Part shown: positions 29,171-38,050 of the stretch, piece after piece
Numbering within the stretch: position 1 is the first letter of the stretch
Layout: every line of letters begins with the position of its first letter
Source: Limimaricola cinnabarinus LL-001
GTDB taxonomy: Bacteria; Pseudomonadota; Alphaproteobacteria; Rhodobacterales; Rhodobacteraceae
Assembly (NCBI RefSeq): GCF_000466965.1
Contig: NZ_BATB01000009.1
Coordinates: forward strand, 25,883-89,882
Direction of reading: 5' to 3'
Length of the DNA stretch: 64,000 bases
Made by a program: the position numbers and the translations under genes
Notes under the pieces: generated by a model
Seen by the model: the letters and a program-made list of their open reading frames with translations, nothing else
Told to the model about the DNA's origin: nothing
The model's database searches: none

Positions 29171-30001
29171 ATGGATCAGACCCACGCATATCACTATGGT
29201 GTCATGCGCCGCGCCATTGCGGCGATCGACGCCTCCCCCGCCCCCCTCGCGCTGGAGGATCTCGCCGCGCGAATGGAGATGTCGCCCGCGCATTTCCAGC
29301 GGATATTCTCGGCATGGGTCGGTGTGTCGCCCAAGCGCTACCAGCAGTATCTCGCACTCGGTCATGCCAAGGCGCTCCTGCGCGAGCGCTGCACCACCTT
29401 CGAGACCGCACAGGAGGTGGGGCTTTCGGGCACCGGCCGCCTGCACGATCTCTTCTTGCGCTGGGAGGCGATGAGTCCGGGCGATTACGGCGCGGGTGGC
29501 GCGGGGCTGGAGATCCGGCACGGCCGCTTCGACAGCCCCTTCGGCCCGGTCGTGGCGATGGCGACGGATCGCGGATTATGCGGGCTAGGCTTTGCCGCCG
29601 AGGCCGGGGTCGAGGCGACCTTCGAGGATCTGCGCAGCCGCTGGCCCGCCGCGCGCTTCATTAAAGATCCCGCCGTCCTCGCCCCATGGATCGACGCCGC
29701 CTTTTCCGGGCGCGGTGAGGCGCGGGTCGCGCTCATTGGTGCGCCCTTTGCGATCAAGGTCTGGCAGGCGCTCATGGAGGTGCCGAGCGGGCATGTCACC
29801 ACCTATTCCGACATCGCCGCCCGCATCGGTGCGCCCCGTGCGGTGCGCGCCGCCGCCACGGCGGTGGGCCGCAATCCGGTGTCGTGGCTGATCCCTTGCC
29901 ACCGGGCGCTGCGCAAGTCCGGCGAGCTTGGCGGCTATCACTGGGGTCTGCCGGTCAAACGCGCGATGCTGGCATGGGAGGCGGCGCGCGACGACGCCTG
30001 A
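29171..30001 (+). CDS. Ada-like protein: AraC-type HTH fused to O6-methylguanine-DNA methyltransferase
   Basis: A 276-residue fusion. Residues 1-105 form an AraC-type double helix-turn-helix (LALEDLAARMEMSPAHFQRIFSAWVGVSPKRY). Residues 110-276 are a suicide DNA methyltransferase with acceptor Cys in the PCHR motif (SWLIPCHRALRKSGELGGY). It repairs O6-methylguanine. The N-terminal Ada zinc domain that senses methyl phosphotriesters is absent, so the classic Ada self-activation switch is not expected. The ATG at 29171 gives the normal start MDQTHAYHY. Confidence 0.92.
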   Translation: MDQTHAYHYGVMRRAIAAIDASPAPLALEDLAARMEMSPAHFQRIFSAWVGVSPKRYQQYLALGHAKALLRERCTTFETAQEVGLSGTGRLHDLFLRWEAMSPGDYGAGGAGLEIRHGRFDSPFGPVVAMATDRGLCGLGFAAEAGVEATFEDLRSRWPAARFIKDPAVLAPWIDAAFSGRGEARVALIGAPFAIKVWQALMEVPSGHVTTYSDIAARIGAPRAVRAAATAVGRNPVSWLIPCHRALRKSGELGGYHWGLPVKRAMLAWEAARDDA

Positions 30002-30040
30002 GGCAGGTCTGCCACAGTGTATCGGGTTCCCGAAAAAGCC

Positions 30041-30065
30041 GGAACCTGCCTATCAAAGCCGCGTT
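30041..30065 (+). promoter_or_regulatory. EcfG-type promoter before the OmpA lipoprotein gene
   Basis: GGAAC (30041-30045), 16 bases, CGTT (30062-30065): an exact pattern match about 90 bases before the ATG at 30154 and after the preceding gene's stop. Confidence 0.6.
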
Positions 30066-30153
30066 ATTGCATAGCAGCCGCACGCGGCCTCTATCTAACC
30101 GGGACAGGCGCGGGCATCCCACTTCCGCGCGACTCGCAAGAAATGGACAGATC

Positions 30154-30813
30154 ATGATCACCAAGCTTCCCCTCGCGCTCGTCACCGTGTCGGCTCTCGC
30201 AGTGGCCGCCTGCCAGCCAGTGACGCCGAACAACCCCGACCCCAATGCCAATACCCGCCGCGGCGCTCTCGTGGGCGCGGGCCTCGGTGCTGCCGTGGGC
30301 GCACTCACGGCCGATGACAGCGACGACCGCCTGCGCAATGCCGCGATCGGCGCGGCCGTCGGCGGCGCCGCGGGTGCCGGCACCGGTGCCATGCTCGACC
30401 GTCAGGAAGCGGAACTGCGCAACCAGCTCGGCTCCAATGTCGGCATCGTCAACACCGGCGAACAGCTGGTCGTGACCCTGCCGCAGGACATCCTGTTCGA
30501 CACCGACAGCGCCACGCTTACCGGTTCGATGACCAACGATCTGCGTGCCATCGCCGGTTCGATCAACAACTACCCCAACACCACCGTCAATGTGGTTGGC
30601 CATGCCGACAACACCGGCGCCGCGGCCTACAACCAGTCGCTCTCCGAAGCCCGCGCCCGTTCGGTCGCGTCGGTGCTGACCTCGGCCGGCGTCTCGTCCG
30701 CCCGGATCCGCTCCATCGGCCGTGGCGAGGATGCGCCCGTCGCGTCGAACCTGACGCCCGAAGGCCGCCGTCAGAACCGTCGGGTCGAGATCATCATCAC
30801 GCCCAACGGCTGA
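30154..30813 (+). CDS. OmpA-family lipoprotein with glycine-zipper segment
   Basis: A 219-residue outer-membrane lipoprotein. The signal peptide ends in a lipobox (LAVAAC, lipidated Cys near residue 20). Residues 38-85 are a glycine-zipper stretch (LVGAGLGAAVGAL, AAIGAAVGGAAGAGTGAML). Residues 105-219 form an OmpA/MotB domain with the peptidoglycan-binding core VNVVGHADNTG and SEARARSVASVL, ending GRRQNRRVEIII. It probably ties the outer membrane to the cell wall. It has its own EcfG-type promoter motif and an intrinsic terminator, so it is a single-gene unit. Confidence 0.92.
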   Translation: MITKLPLALVTVSALAVAACQPVTPNNPDPNANTRRGALVGAGLGAAVGALTADDSDDRLRNAAIGAAVGGAAGAGTGAMLDRQEAELRNQLGSNVGIVNTGEQLVVTLPQDILFDTDSATLTGSMTNDLRAIAGSINNYPNTTVNVVGHADNTGAAAYNQSLSEARARSVASVLTSAGVSSARIRSIGRGEDAPVASNLTPEGRRQNRRVEIIITPNG

Positions 30814-30837
30814 TCTCGACGTCCCGACCGCCCCATC

Positions 30838-30869
30838 GGGCCGCCCTTCGGGGCGGCCCTTTGCTTTGC
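30838..30869 (+). terminator. intrinsic terminator of the OmpA lipoprotein gene
   Basis: A 9-bp stem GGGCCGCCC/GGGCGGCCC with a TTCG tetraloop, followed by TTTGCTTT. Confidence 0.9.
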
Positions 30870-30871
30870 GG

Positions 30872-30906
30872 TTGAGTAACGCTTGGCCCGGTAATACAAT
30901 TTTACC
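30872..30906 (+). promoter_or_regulatory. sigma-70-type promoter with overlapping operator of the GntR gene
   Basis: TTGAGT (30872-30877), a 17-base spacer and TACAAT (30895-30900) form a good vegetative promoter. A palindrome GGTAA-N7-TTACC (30890-30906) covers the -10 box, as expected for an autorepressing FadR-type regulator. Confidence 0.65.
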
Positions 30907-30923
30907 AGTTGCGGAGGTTCAGC

Positions 30924-31697
30924 ATGCCGTTCAAGCCCATCCAGCCGGAAAAGCTCTCTCATGGCGTGGTGCGACAGATCGAGGAGCTGGTGCTGCGCGG
31001 CATCCTGCGCCCCGGGGATCGTTTGCCTCCGGAGCGCGAGCTTGCCGAACGGCTGGGCGTCTCGCGACCATCGCTGCGCGAGGCCTTGGCGGATCTGCAG
31101 AGCCGCAACCTCGTCGAAAGTCGCGCCGGTGCGGGCGTCTACATCTCGGACGTGATCGGCTCGGCCTTCTCCCCCGCCCTCGTGCGGCTCTTCGCCACCC
31201 ATGATGAGGCGGTCTCGGACATGGTGGCGTTTCGGCGCGACATCGAGGGGCTGGCAGCCGAGCGCGCGGCGCGGCTTGGCTCGGACAGCGATCTCGCGGT
31301 GATCGACGCGGTCTTCGCCCGGATGGAGGCGGCGCAGAGCAAGCCCTCTTCCAATGCCGAGGCCGAGGCCGGGCTCGACGCCGAATTTCACCTCGCCATC
31401 GTCGAGGCGAGCCACAATGTCGTCATGCTGCACATGATGCGCTCGATCTACGATCTGCTGCGCGAGGGCGTGTTCTACAACCGACAGGTCATGTTCCGCC
31501 AGCGCACGACGCGGGCCTCGGTTCTGGAACAGCACCGCGCCATCAACGACGCGTTGCAGGCGCGCGATCCCACAGCCGCCCGCGCCGCCGTGGCGGCGCA
31601 TCTCGATTACGTGCAGAGCGCGTTGAGCGATCAGCGGCAGGCGGATCGCCACGAGGAAATCGCCAAGCGACGGCTCAGCCGGGAGACCGCCCGCTAG
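30924..31697 (+). CDS. FadR-subfamily GntR transcriptional regulator (PdhR/GlcC-like)
   Basis: A 257-residue regulator. The N-terminal winged helix (residues 8-75) contains RGILRPGDRLPPERELAERLGVSRPSLREAL. The C-terminal all-helical FCD ligand domain has DAEFHLAIVEASHN, which supplies metal-binding Asp/His residues seen in FCD domains. Such regulators respond to small organic acids (pyruvate, lactate, glycolate). The Shine-Dalgarno GGAGG sits 7 bases before the ATG. The palindrome over its own promoter suggests autoregulation. No target operon is adjacent; glcDEF in this window would be a reasonable candidate to test. Confidence 0.88.
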   Translation: MPFKPIQPEKLSHGVVRQIEELVLRGILRPGDRLPPERELAERLGVSRPSLREALADLQSRNLVESRAGAGVYISDVIGSAFSPALVRLFATHDEAVSDMVAFRRDIEGLAAERAARLGSDSDLAVIDAVFARMEAAQSKPSSNAEAEAGLDAEFHLAIVEASHNVVMLHMMRSIYDLLREGVFYNRQVMFRQRTTRASVLEQHRAINDALQARDPTAARAAVAAHLDYVQSALSDQRQADRHEEIAKRRLSRETAR

Positions 31698-31751
31698 GGC
31701 GCGACGAAGGCCCCAGGCCGTGCTAGGATGGCGCTCACAGGAGGATGCGCC

Positions 31752-31994
31752 ATGAAACATAAGCGACTCGCTCTCGCGGCCTGTGCCGCGATCTTCTCTG
31801 CCGGAATGGCCAGCGCCGGCCCCGGCTGCGACGGCAAGGCCCATGACGTCACCGCGAGCATGAGCCAACCGGCCCCCGCTCCGGATCAGACCATTGCCGA
31901 GGCCAAGAGCCATGCGCCCTCGATCGACCTGCTGGCTTTCAACATGCAATCAACAGCGCCCGAGATCATCATGCTCCCGGCCACCGATCGCTAA
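31752..31994 (+). CDS. small secreted protein of unknown function
   Basis: An 80-residue protein with a clear signal peptide (MKHKRLALAACAAIFSAGMASA) and an AGGAGG Shine-Dalgarno. The mature part is about 58 residues with two Cys... only one is seen (PGCDGKAHD), and it has no recognisable domain. It is rich in Ala, Pro and Ser and is probably periplasmic. It lies between the GntR gene and the ATP synthase terminator on the plus strand. I do not recognise the family. Confidence 0.65.
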   Translation: MKHKRLALAACAAIFSAGMASAGPGCDGKAHDVTASMSQPAPAPDQTIAEAKSHAPSIDLLAFNMQSTAPEIIMLPATDR

Positions 31995-32029
31995 GGATCT
32001 TCATTCGAAGCGCCATGCGTGACCAAATG

Positions 32030-32063
32030 AAAAGGCCCGGATGCCATCGCATCCGGGCCTTTT
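32030..32063. terminator. bidirectional intrinsic terminator
   Basis: A perfect 15-bp stem AAAAGGCCCGGATGC with its complement and a CATC loop; A-run on one side and T-run on the other serve both the small secreted gene (plus) and atpF (minus). Confidence 0.92.
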
Positions 32064-32091
32064 CGTATCTGAACCAGAGGCTCCGATCCGG

Positions 32092-32652
32092 TCAGTGCAG
32101 CTTGGCGCCCACCGTCTGGATCGATTCGTCGATCATCTTGTCGGCACGCTGCGCGGTCATCTGGTCGGTGATGACCTGACGCGCGGCGGCCACGGCCACG
32201 GTGACGGCCTCGTCATGGACTTGGCGGACGGCCTTGTCCTGCGCCGACTGGATCTGCTCCTCGGCGGCGGTCAGACGACGCTGGATCGACTTGGCGATGT
32301 CGACTTTGGCCTGCTCGGCCGAGCGGTTGGCTTCATCGCGGGCGTTCGACACGATGCGGTCGGCCTGCGTCTGCACGTCCTTCTGCTTGCGCTCGAACGA
32401 AGCCAGAAGCGACTGCGCCTCCTCGCGAAGCCCGCGGGCATCGTCGAGTTCGGCGCGGATGCCGTCGGCCCGCTTGTCGAGGAGTTTGCCCACTTCGCGC
32501 GGAACGCGGAAGTAGAGCAGCACGCCGACGAAGAGCAGGAACGCCAGCAGCACCACGAAGTCGGTGTTGCCGAGCGAAAAGAACGGACCGGTCGCGGCCA
32601 TCGCCGGGGCGGCGGCCATGCTCAGCGCGAGGGTTGCGAGAACGAGTTTCAT
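32092..32652 (-). CDS. atpF: F0F1 ATP synthase subunit b
   Basis: A 186-residue peripheral-stalk subunit. An Ala-rich signal-like N-terminus precedes one transmembrane helix ([17 protein letters not shown]), then a long charged coiled coil (about 50-165) that holds F1 to F0. The start overlaps the b' stop (ATGA). It is the last gene of the F0 operon atpI-B-E-F'-F, before the bidirectional terminator. Confidence 0.95.
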   Translation of the reverse strand: MKLVLATLALSMAAAPAMAATGPFFSLGNTDFVVLLAFLLFVGVLLYFRVPREVGKLLDKRADGIRAELDDARGLREEAQSLLASFERKQKDVQTQADRIVSNARDEANRSAEQAKVDIAKSIQRRLTAAEEQIQSAQDKAVRQVHDEAVTVAVAAARQVITDQMTAQRADKMIDESIQTVGAKLH

Positions 32653-33218
32653 GCGCGTTCTCCCAGCTTGGCGTCGACGGCGGCGTCCACCTTGGTGACG
32701 TCGGCATCGGCACCGAAGGCGGCCACGATCTCGCGGGCAACGTCGCGGGCGACCTCGCTCACGTTACGGGCAGAGCTTTCGCGGATCTCATCGATCGCCG
32801 CTTGGCTCTCGGCGGTCTTCGCGGCGATCTGCGCGTCGGCCTTTTCCATCTCGACATCGAGGTCGGCCTGGATCTGCGCCTTGGTCTCGGCGACGATCCG
32901 GTTCGCCTCGACGCGCGCGTCGGCGAGCGCCTTGTCATACGCGCCTTCGGCTTCGCGGGCGCGGTGCCGCAGCTCTTCGGCGGCGGCGATGTCGTTGGTG
33001 ATCGTACCCGCGCGCTCGGCCAGCACCGCGCCGATGCGCGGCAGGGCAAAGCGGGACAGGACGAAATAGATCACGCCGAGCGTGACCAAGAGCCAGAAAA
33101 TCTGGTTCGGGAAGCTGGAGACGTCGAGCTGGGGCATACCCGGCCCTGCGGCTTCGGCTCCGTGCACCGCCAGTGCTTCTTCGGCGGTAATGGTTTCGGT
33201 CGCCACGGCGTCCTCCAT
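32649..33218 (-). CDS. atpF2: F0F1 ATP synthase subunit b'
   Basis: A 189-residue second stalk subunit, found together with b in phototrophs and most alphaproteobacteria. An N-terminal extension of about 35 residues is followed by one membrane helix ([22 protein letters not shown]) and a long Ala/Glu-rich coiled coil. It forms a heterodimeric stalk with subunit b. A GTG four codons after the ATG at 33218 is an alternative start. Confidence 0.94.
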   Translation of the reverse strand: MEDAVATETITAEEALAVHGAEAAGPGMPQLDVSSFPNQIFWLLVTLGVIYFVLSRFALPRIGAVLAERAGTITNDIAAAEELRHRAREAEGAYDKALADARVEANRIVAETKAQIQADLDVEMEKADAQIAAKTAESQAAIDEIRESSARNVSEVARDVAREIVAAFGADADVTKVDAAVDAKLGERA

Positions 33219-33282
33219 CGAGCCCTACGGAAATGGCGGCGCGGGGAAGCCCGCGCCGCCGGTCAGGAGATCGAGATCTGGA

Positions 33283-33519
33283 TCAGACCGCGAACATCAG
33301 CAGCAGGGCGACGAGGAACGAGAAGATCCCGAGCGCTTCGGCGAAGGCCAGGCCGATGAACAGCGTGGCGGTCTGCGAAGCGGCAGCCGACGGGTTGCGC
33401 AGCGCGCCCGACAGGTAGTTCGCCGCGACCGAGCCCACACCGATGGCCGAGAGGCCCGAGCCGATGGCTGCGAGGCCGGCGCCGATGAACTGACCGAATT
33501 GTGCGATATCGCCTTCCAT
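33283..33519 (-). CDS. atpE: F0F1 ATP synthase subunit c
   Basis: A 78-residue proteolipid that forms the rotating c-ring. Two hydrophobic helices flank the polar loop (LRNPSA), and the proton-carrying Glu is in [13 protein letters not shown]. The N-terminus [20 protein letters not shown] is typical of alphaproteobacteria. A strong Shine-Dalgarno (AGGAGAT) precedes the start. Confidence 0.96.
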   Translation of the reverse strand: MEGDIAQFGQFIGAGLAAIGSGLSAIGVGSVAANYLSGALRNPSAAASQTATLFIGLAFAEALGIFSFLVALLLMFAV

Positions 33520-33589
33520 GGGGGTATCTCCTGATTTGGAATTGCGTGTTTGGTGAAGGGTGAACCGACCCCGAGGGCCGCGCCCCGTC

Positions 33590-34366
33590 TCAGTGCGACG
33601 GGTGCAGCGCGTCCTTGAGGTAGATGCAGGTGAGGATGGTGAACACATAGGCCTGAATGCCGGCCACGAGCACTTCGAGCCCGTAGATCGCGGTGATTGC
33701 CACGATCGAGAGCGGCGAGATGGCGGCGATGGCGGCAAAGCCCGCGAACACCTTGATCATCGCGTGACCGGCGACGAGGTTGCCGGCGAGACGGATGGAA
33801 TGGCTGACGGGGCGCACGAAGTACGAGATCACCTCGATGATCGCGATGACCGGACGCAGGAACAGCGGTGCTTCCTTCATCCAGAACAAGCCAAGGAACG
33901 CCATGCCGTTCTTCACGAAGCCGATCACCGTAACCGCGATGAACACGCCCAATGCCAGAACGGCGGTGACGGCGATGTGCGAGGTCGGCGTGAAAGCCAG
34001 CGGCAGCAGGCCCAGATAGTTCGAGAACAGGATGAACAGGAACAGCGTCATGATCCAAGGGAAGTACTTGAGACCTTCCTTGCCGGTGACGTCTTCGACC
34101 ATCTTGTAGACGAAGCCGTAGATCAGTTCGGCAGCCGACTGGACCCGGGACGGGATCACGGCGCGGCCACGGGTGCCGACCACCAGAAGCAGGATGACCG
34201 ACAGGGCCGCCAGCGCCATCCAGAAGGTCGCGTTGGTGATGGTGTACCACGATACGGGATCGCCGATCTCGCCGAAGAGCGGCTTGATCTCGAACTGGTC
34301 GAACGGGTGGAACACCAGCCCGCCCGGCTCTTCACCTTCGACCAACGCAACCGTCTCTGTCGCCAT
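33590..34366 (-). CDS. atpB: F0F1 ATP synthase subunit a
   Basis: A 258-residue integral membrane subunit that forms the proton half-channels against the c-ring. The essential Arg is in [14 protein letters not shown]. Five or six hydrophobic helices are visible, including [21 protein letters not shown]. Its start is 4 bases from the atpI stop, so the two are coupled. Confidence 0.96.
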   Translation of the reverse strand: MATETVALVEGEEPGGLVFHPFDQFEIKPLFGEIGDPVSWYTITNATFWMALAALSVILLLVVGTRGRAVIPSRVQSAAELIYGFVYKMVEDVTGKEGLKYFPWIMTLFLFILFSNYLGLLPLAFTPTSHIAVTAVLALGVFIAVTVIGFVKNGMAFLGLFWMKEAPLFLRPVIAIIEVISYFVRPVSHSIRLAGNLVAGHAMIKVFAGFAAIAAISPLSIVAITAIYGLEVLVAGIQAYVFTILTCIYLKDALHPSH

Positions 34367-34370
34367 TCTC

Positions 34371-34709
34371 TCAGCCCTCGTCGTCGCCGGCCTGATCGGC
34401 CTGCTGTTTTACCTGCAGCTCCTTGGCCGTGCGCAGCATCGTCTTCACGCCCGCCGCGAGGCCCAGAAATATGAACGGGATCAGGAAGATCGGCATGGTC
34501 CCGAAAAGGGTATCCAAACCGAACCCGATCCCGAAGCCGATCCCGAGACCGGCCACAAGCTCGATCACCATGCGCCACGCGACCTGCGCCTGGCTGTAAT
34601 GGCTCTCCTGATGAGGGGCCTCTTCGGGCTTGCCCTTCAGCTTGGCGAGACGCTCTTCCAATGCGCGCAACCGCGCGTCGTGATCGTCTTCGTCGTGGCT
34701 GTCGGACAC
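34371..34709 (-). CDS. atpI: ATP synthase protein I
   Basis: A 112-residue protein with a charged N-terminal helix ([15 protein letters not shown]) and two transmembrane helices ([20 protein letters not shown] and [20 protein letters not shown]). AtpI helps assemble the c-ring and may carry ions. It is the first gene of the F0 operon, with a promoter about 30 bases upstream. Confidence 0.92.
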   Translation of the reverse strand: MSDSHDEDDHDARLRALEERLAKLKGKPEEAPHQESHYSQAQVAWRMVIELVAGLGIGFGIGFGLDTLFGTMPIFLIPFIFLGLAAGVKTMLRTAKELQVKQQADQAGDDEG

Positions 34710-34741
34710 TCCGGGTCGGCCCCCTCATCGGTCGAGTGGGT

Positions 34742-34769
34742 GCTATAGCGTGGGGGAGAATTGGTCAAG
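34742..34769 (-). promoter_or_regulatory. sigma-70-type promoter of the F0 ATP synthase operon
   Basis: On the minus strand CTTGAC (34764-34769), a 16-base spacer and TATAGC (34742-34747) precede atpI by about 30 bases. Confidence 0.6.
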
Positions 34770-34882
34770 CATGTGCGACCGGCGAGGAATGCCGCGTCTT
34801 ACGCACTGATAAGGTTACATTTTTTGGAAAGCATGGAAAGCAACGCGGCCGTCTGGACCCGCAGGCGTGGAAGACTCGACAT

Positions 34883-34898
34883 TCAACCGCGCGGTTGA
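34883..34898 (+). promoter_or_regulatory. perfect 16-bp palindrome, likely ArsR-type operator
   Basis: TCAACCGCGCGGTTGA is fully self-complementary and lies 31 bases before the ArsR-type gene. The TCAACC-N4-GGTTGA form is what I know for operators of this regulator group. Confidence 0.65.
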
Positions 34899-34929
34899 CG
34901 TTTCGCCCGGGGCACCGTCAGGGTGCCGC

Positions 34930-35295
34930 ATGGCCGCATCCCTCGACCTGGTATTCTCCGCCCTTGCCGACCCGACCCGGCGCGCAATTCTCGCGCTGCT
35001 GCTCGAGGACGACATGGCGGTGACTGATGTGGCCGAGCCGTTCGAGATGTCTCTCGCGGCGATTTCCAAGCATCTGGGGGTTCTTGCCGAGGCGGGGCTG
35101 ATCTCTCGTGACCGGCGCGGGCGCGTCACCTGGTGTCAGCTGGAGCCGGATGGTCTGCGCGAGGCCTCCGTCTGGATGCAGGGCTTCGGGCAGATGGAGG
35201 GCATCGATCTCGACGCCTTCGAACGTTTTCTGGAGCGGGAGCTCGGGCCGTCCACCACAGCGAACCCCGAAGGCCCCGCCGCGGCGGACGGTTAG
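34930..35295 (+). CDS. ArsR/SmtB-family transcriptional regulator
   Basis: A 121-residue winged-helix regulator with the subgroup signature FSALADPTRRAILALL, VAEPFEMSLAAISKHLGVLAEAGLI and RDRRGRVTWCQLEPDGL. No cysteine pair for metal sensing is seen; one Cys occurs in WCQLEP. Members usually sit next to an SRPBCC/AHSA1 gene that they control, but none is here. A perfect palindrome upstream suggests autoregulation. An in-frame ATG at 34867 lies upstream of the palindrome, so 34930 is the better start. Confidence 0.87.
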   Translation: MAASLDLVFSALADPTRRAILALLLEDDMAVTDVAEPFEMSLAAISKHLGVLAEAGLISRDRRGRVTWCQLEPDGLREASVWMQGFGQMEGIDLDAFERFLERELGPSTTANPEGPAAADG

Positions 35296-35297
35296 GA

Positions 35298-35372
35298 TCA
35301 GACGAGGCCGATCAGCGACAGAACCGCGATGACGACGACGACGAGACCGATGATGTAGATGATGTTGCGCAT
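35298..35372 (-). CDS. 24-residue single-helix membrane peptide
   Basis: A tiny gene encoding a peptide that is almost entirely one transmembrane helix (core IIYIIGLVVVVIAVLSLIGL), with MRN at the N-terminus. AAGGGG stands 5 bases before the ATG. An EcfG-type promoter motif (GGAAC-N16-CGTT) lies 41-65 bases upstream on the same strand, which argues that it is real. I recall similar short peptides in other Rhodobacterales; the function is unknown. Confidence 0.65.
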   Translation of the reverse strand: MRNIIYIIGLVVVVIAVLSLIGLV

Positions 35373-35412
35373 GACTGCCCCTTGAGGATGACTTGGTTGA
35401 ATCTGACGAGCC

Positions 35413-35437
35413 AACGCTGCCCTCACGAATTCGTTCC
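35413..35437 (-). promoter_or_regulatory. EcfG-type promoter before the 24-residue peptide gene
   Basis: On the minus strand GGAAC (35433-35437), 16 bases, CGTT (35413-35416), correctly placed before the ATG at 35372. Confidence 0.6.
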
Positions 35438-35442
35438 TTGCC

Positions 35443-36318
35443 CTAGCACCAGCTTTTCGCGCGTTCCTTCAGGACCTTGAGAAAGGCCTGCACCTTGGGG
35501 GTGCGGTGCAGGTCGACATGCGTCACCACCCAGACCGGCACGCTCCACTCCTCCAGAGGGCCATGCACGATGGTCAGGTCATCATTCGTGTTGGCCTCGT
35601 AGAGGGGCACGAAGCCCAGACCGGCACCGGCCAGCACCGCATCGCGCTGGTTACGTTCGCCGTAAGCCCGGAAGCAAATCCGACCGATGCCGACGGTGTC
35701 GCGCAGCCAGCGATAGAAGGGTGCGCGGCTTTCGAGATCGTCCGCAGCCACGAAGCGGTGCGCCGGCAGGTCGCCGATTCCTTGGGGAAGACCGTGCCGC
35801 TCGATATAGGACCGCGCCCCCACCAGCGCGAAGCTCATGCTGCAGAGCGGGCGGACGACGTTGTCGGGCTGTTCGGGGATGTTTCCCGCCCGGATCGCCA
35901 CATGTGCCTCACCGTATTCAAGACGAAACAGACGCGTGCCGGTCAGCAGCCGCACCATCACCTCCGGATGGGTGGCCTGAAAGTCGATGAGCAGCGGCGT
36001 CAGCAGGTCCGCCATGGTGTCGAGCGCCGTCACCGCCAGCTCGCCCTCGACGCCCCCGCCCTGCCCCTTGAGCCGGTTGACGAGTTGCGAGAACTGATCG
36101 TCGGTGGCCTGCGCCACCTGCAACAGGTCGCGCCCGGCCTCGGTCGAGGTGTAGCCGCGCGGGTGGCGCTGGAACAGCTTCACCCCCAAGCGCGCCTCGA
36201 GCGCGTCGACATGGCGGATCACCGTCGCATGATGCACGCCGAGCACGTCGGCGGCCCCCGACACCGTGCCCATTCGGGCCACGTGATAGGCGGTGCGGAT
36301 TTCGTCCCAGTTGTCCAT
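35443..36318 (-). CDS. LysR-family transcriptional regulator
   Basis: A 291-residue regulator. The N-terminal helix-turn-helix reads RTAYHVARMGTVSGAADVLGVHHATVIRHVDALEARLG, followed by GVKLFQRHPRGYTSTEAG. The C-terminal effector-binding domain (about 90-290) is complete. The start MDNWDEIRTAY has GAGGAG 7 bases upstream. LysR genes usually act on a divergent neighbour; here the divergent gene is ffh, 235 bases away, an unlikely target. Effector unknown. Confidence 0.9.
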   Translation of the reverse strand: MDNWDEIRTAYHVARMGTVSGAADVLGVHHATVIRHVDALEARLGVKLFQRHPRGYTSTEAGRDLLQVAQATDDQFSQLVNRLKGQGGGVEGELAVTALDTMADLLTPLLIDFQATHPEVMVRLLTGTRLFRLEYGEAHVAIRAGNIPEQPDNVVRPLCSMSFALVGARSYIERHGLPQGIGDLPAHRFVAADDLESRAPFYRWLRDTVGIGRICFRAYGERNQRDAVLAGAGLGFVPLYEANTNDDLTIVHGPLEEWSVPVWVVTHVDLHRTPKVQAFLKVLKERAKSWC

Positions 36319-36553
36319 GCGGCTCTCCTCGGGGATGGGGCTCCCTTCTAGGACGCATCGCCGCCGGGTCCAAGCGGCTCGCACCTCTTGACCGGCGCGT
36401 CGATCCGCCGTAATTGCGACCCCCAAACCCGGAAGCTCTCGCTTTCCGGTCCCCGGCCCATATCGGGGATCGCCGTCCGTCAGCGCGTTGCGCCCACGGG
36501 CGCGCAACCGCATGGGGCCAAGGGGACTGACGCAACGGTCGGAAAGGACCGCC

Positions 36554-38050
36554 ATGTTCGAATCGCTCTCAGACCGCCTCTCCGGCGTCTTCGACAGGCT
36601 CACCAAACAGGGCGCGCTGTCCGACGAGGACGTGAAGACCGCGCTACGCGAAGTCCGCGTGGCGCTGCTCGAGGCGGACGTTTCTCTTGCCGTCGCCCGC
36701 GACTTCGTGGCTGCCGTGCAGGACAAGGCGACGGGCCAGTCCGTCACCAAGTCGATCACGCCGGGCCAGCAGGTCGTGAAGATCGTGCATGACGAGCTGG
36801 TCTCGGTCCTGACCGGCGACAGCGATCCGGGCAAGCTCAAGATCGACAACGCCCCGGCGCCGATCCTGATGGTCGGCCTGCAGGGCTCGGGCAAGACCAC
36901 CACCACCGCCAAGCTCGCCAAGCGCTTGACCGAGCGCGACGGCAAGCGGGTCCTGATGGCCTCGCTCGACGTGAACCGCCCCGCCGCGATGGAGCAGCTT
37001 GAGATCCTCGGCCGTCAGATCGGCGTCGACACCCTGCCCATCGTCAAAGGCGAGGACCCCGTTGCCATCGCCAAGCGCGCCAAGACGCAGGCCTCGCTTG
37101 GCGGCTACGACGTCTACATGCTCGACACTGCTGGGCGTCTGCACATCGATCAGGAGCTGATCGCGCAGGCGGCGGCGGTGCGCGACGCGGTCAACCCGCG
37201 CGAGACGCTCTTGGTGGTCGACGGCCTCACCGGCCAGGACGCGGTAAACGTCGCGACCGAATTCGATGACAAGATCGGCGTCTCGGGCGTGGTGCTGACC
37301 CGGATGGACGGCGACGGGCGCGGCGGTGCCGCGCTGTCGATGCGCAAGGTCACCGGCAAGCCGATCCGCTTCGTCGGCCTCGGCGAGAAGATGGACGCGA
37401 TCGAGACCTTCGAGGCCGAGCGGATCGCGGGCCGGATCCTCGGCATGGGCGACATCGTCGCCCTCGTCGAGAAGGCACAGGCCACCATCGAGGCCGAGCA
37501 GGCCGAGCGGATGATGAAGCGGTTCCAGAAGGGCCGCTTCAACATGAACGACCTCAAGATGCAGCTCGAGCAGATGCTCAAGATGGGCGGCATGGAAAGC
37601 CTGATGGGCATGCTGCCCGGCATGGGCAAGATGGCCAAGCAAGCGCAGTCGGCGGGCTTCGACGACACCATGCTCAAGCGGCAGATCGCGCTGATCAACT
37701 CCATGACCAAGAAGGAACGGGCCAACCCTGACCTGCTTCAGGCCAGCCGCAAGAAGCGCATCGCCAAGGGCGCGGGGCTGGAAGTGTCGGAGCTGAACAA
37801 GCTGCTCAAGCAGCAAAAGCAGATGGCCGACATGATGAAGAAGATGGGCAAGGGCGGCATGCTGAAACAGGCCATGAAGGGCATGTTCGGCAAGGGCGGC
37901 GAAATGCCCGACGTCAACGACCCCGCCGCGATGGAAAAGGCTGCCAAGATGCTTGGCAAGCAGCTGCCGCCGGGCATGGGCAAGCTGCCCGGCATGGGCG
38001 GTGGCATGGGTCTGCCTCCGGGCCTCTCGGGGCTGGGTCGCAAAAAATGA
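36554..38050 (+). CDS. ffh: signal recognition particle protein Ffh
   Basis: A 498-residue GTPase that binds signal sequences of nascent membrane proteins together with 4.5S RNA. The N domain is residues 1-85. The G domain includes [24 protein letters not shown] and [15 protein letters not shown]. The Met-rich M domain (about 300-440) is followed by a Gly/Met-rich tail ([17 protein letters not shown]). The Shine-Dalgarno GGAAAGGA precedes the ATG. It is the head of a long co-directional set reaching rpmE; its stop overlaps the next start. Confidence 0.97.
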   Translation: MFESLSDRLSGVFDRLTKQGALSDEDVKTALREVRVALLEADVSLAVARDFVAAVQDKATGQSVTKSITPGQQVVKIVHDELVSVLTGDSDPGKLKIDNAPAPILMVGLQGSGKTTTTAKLAKRLTERDGKRVLMASLDVNRPAAMEQLEILGRQIGVDTLPIVKGEDPVAIAKRAKTQASLGGYDVYMLDTAGRLHIDQELIAQAAAVRDAVNPRETLLVVDGLTGQDAVNVATEFDDKIGVSGVVLTRMDGDGRGGAALSMRKVTGKPIRFVGLGEKMDAIETFEAERIAGRILGMGDIVALVEKAQATIEAEQAERMMKRFQKGRFNMNDLKMQLEQMLKMGGMESLMGMLPGMGKMAKQAQSAGFDDTMLKRQIALINSMTKKERANPDLLQASRKKRIAKGAGLEVSELNKLLKQQKQMADMMKKMGKGGMLKQAMKGMFGKGGEMPDVNDPAAMEKAAKMLGKQLPPGMGKLPGMGGGMGLPPGLSGLGRKK

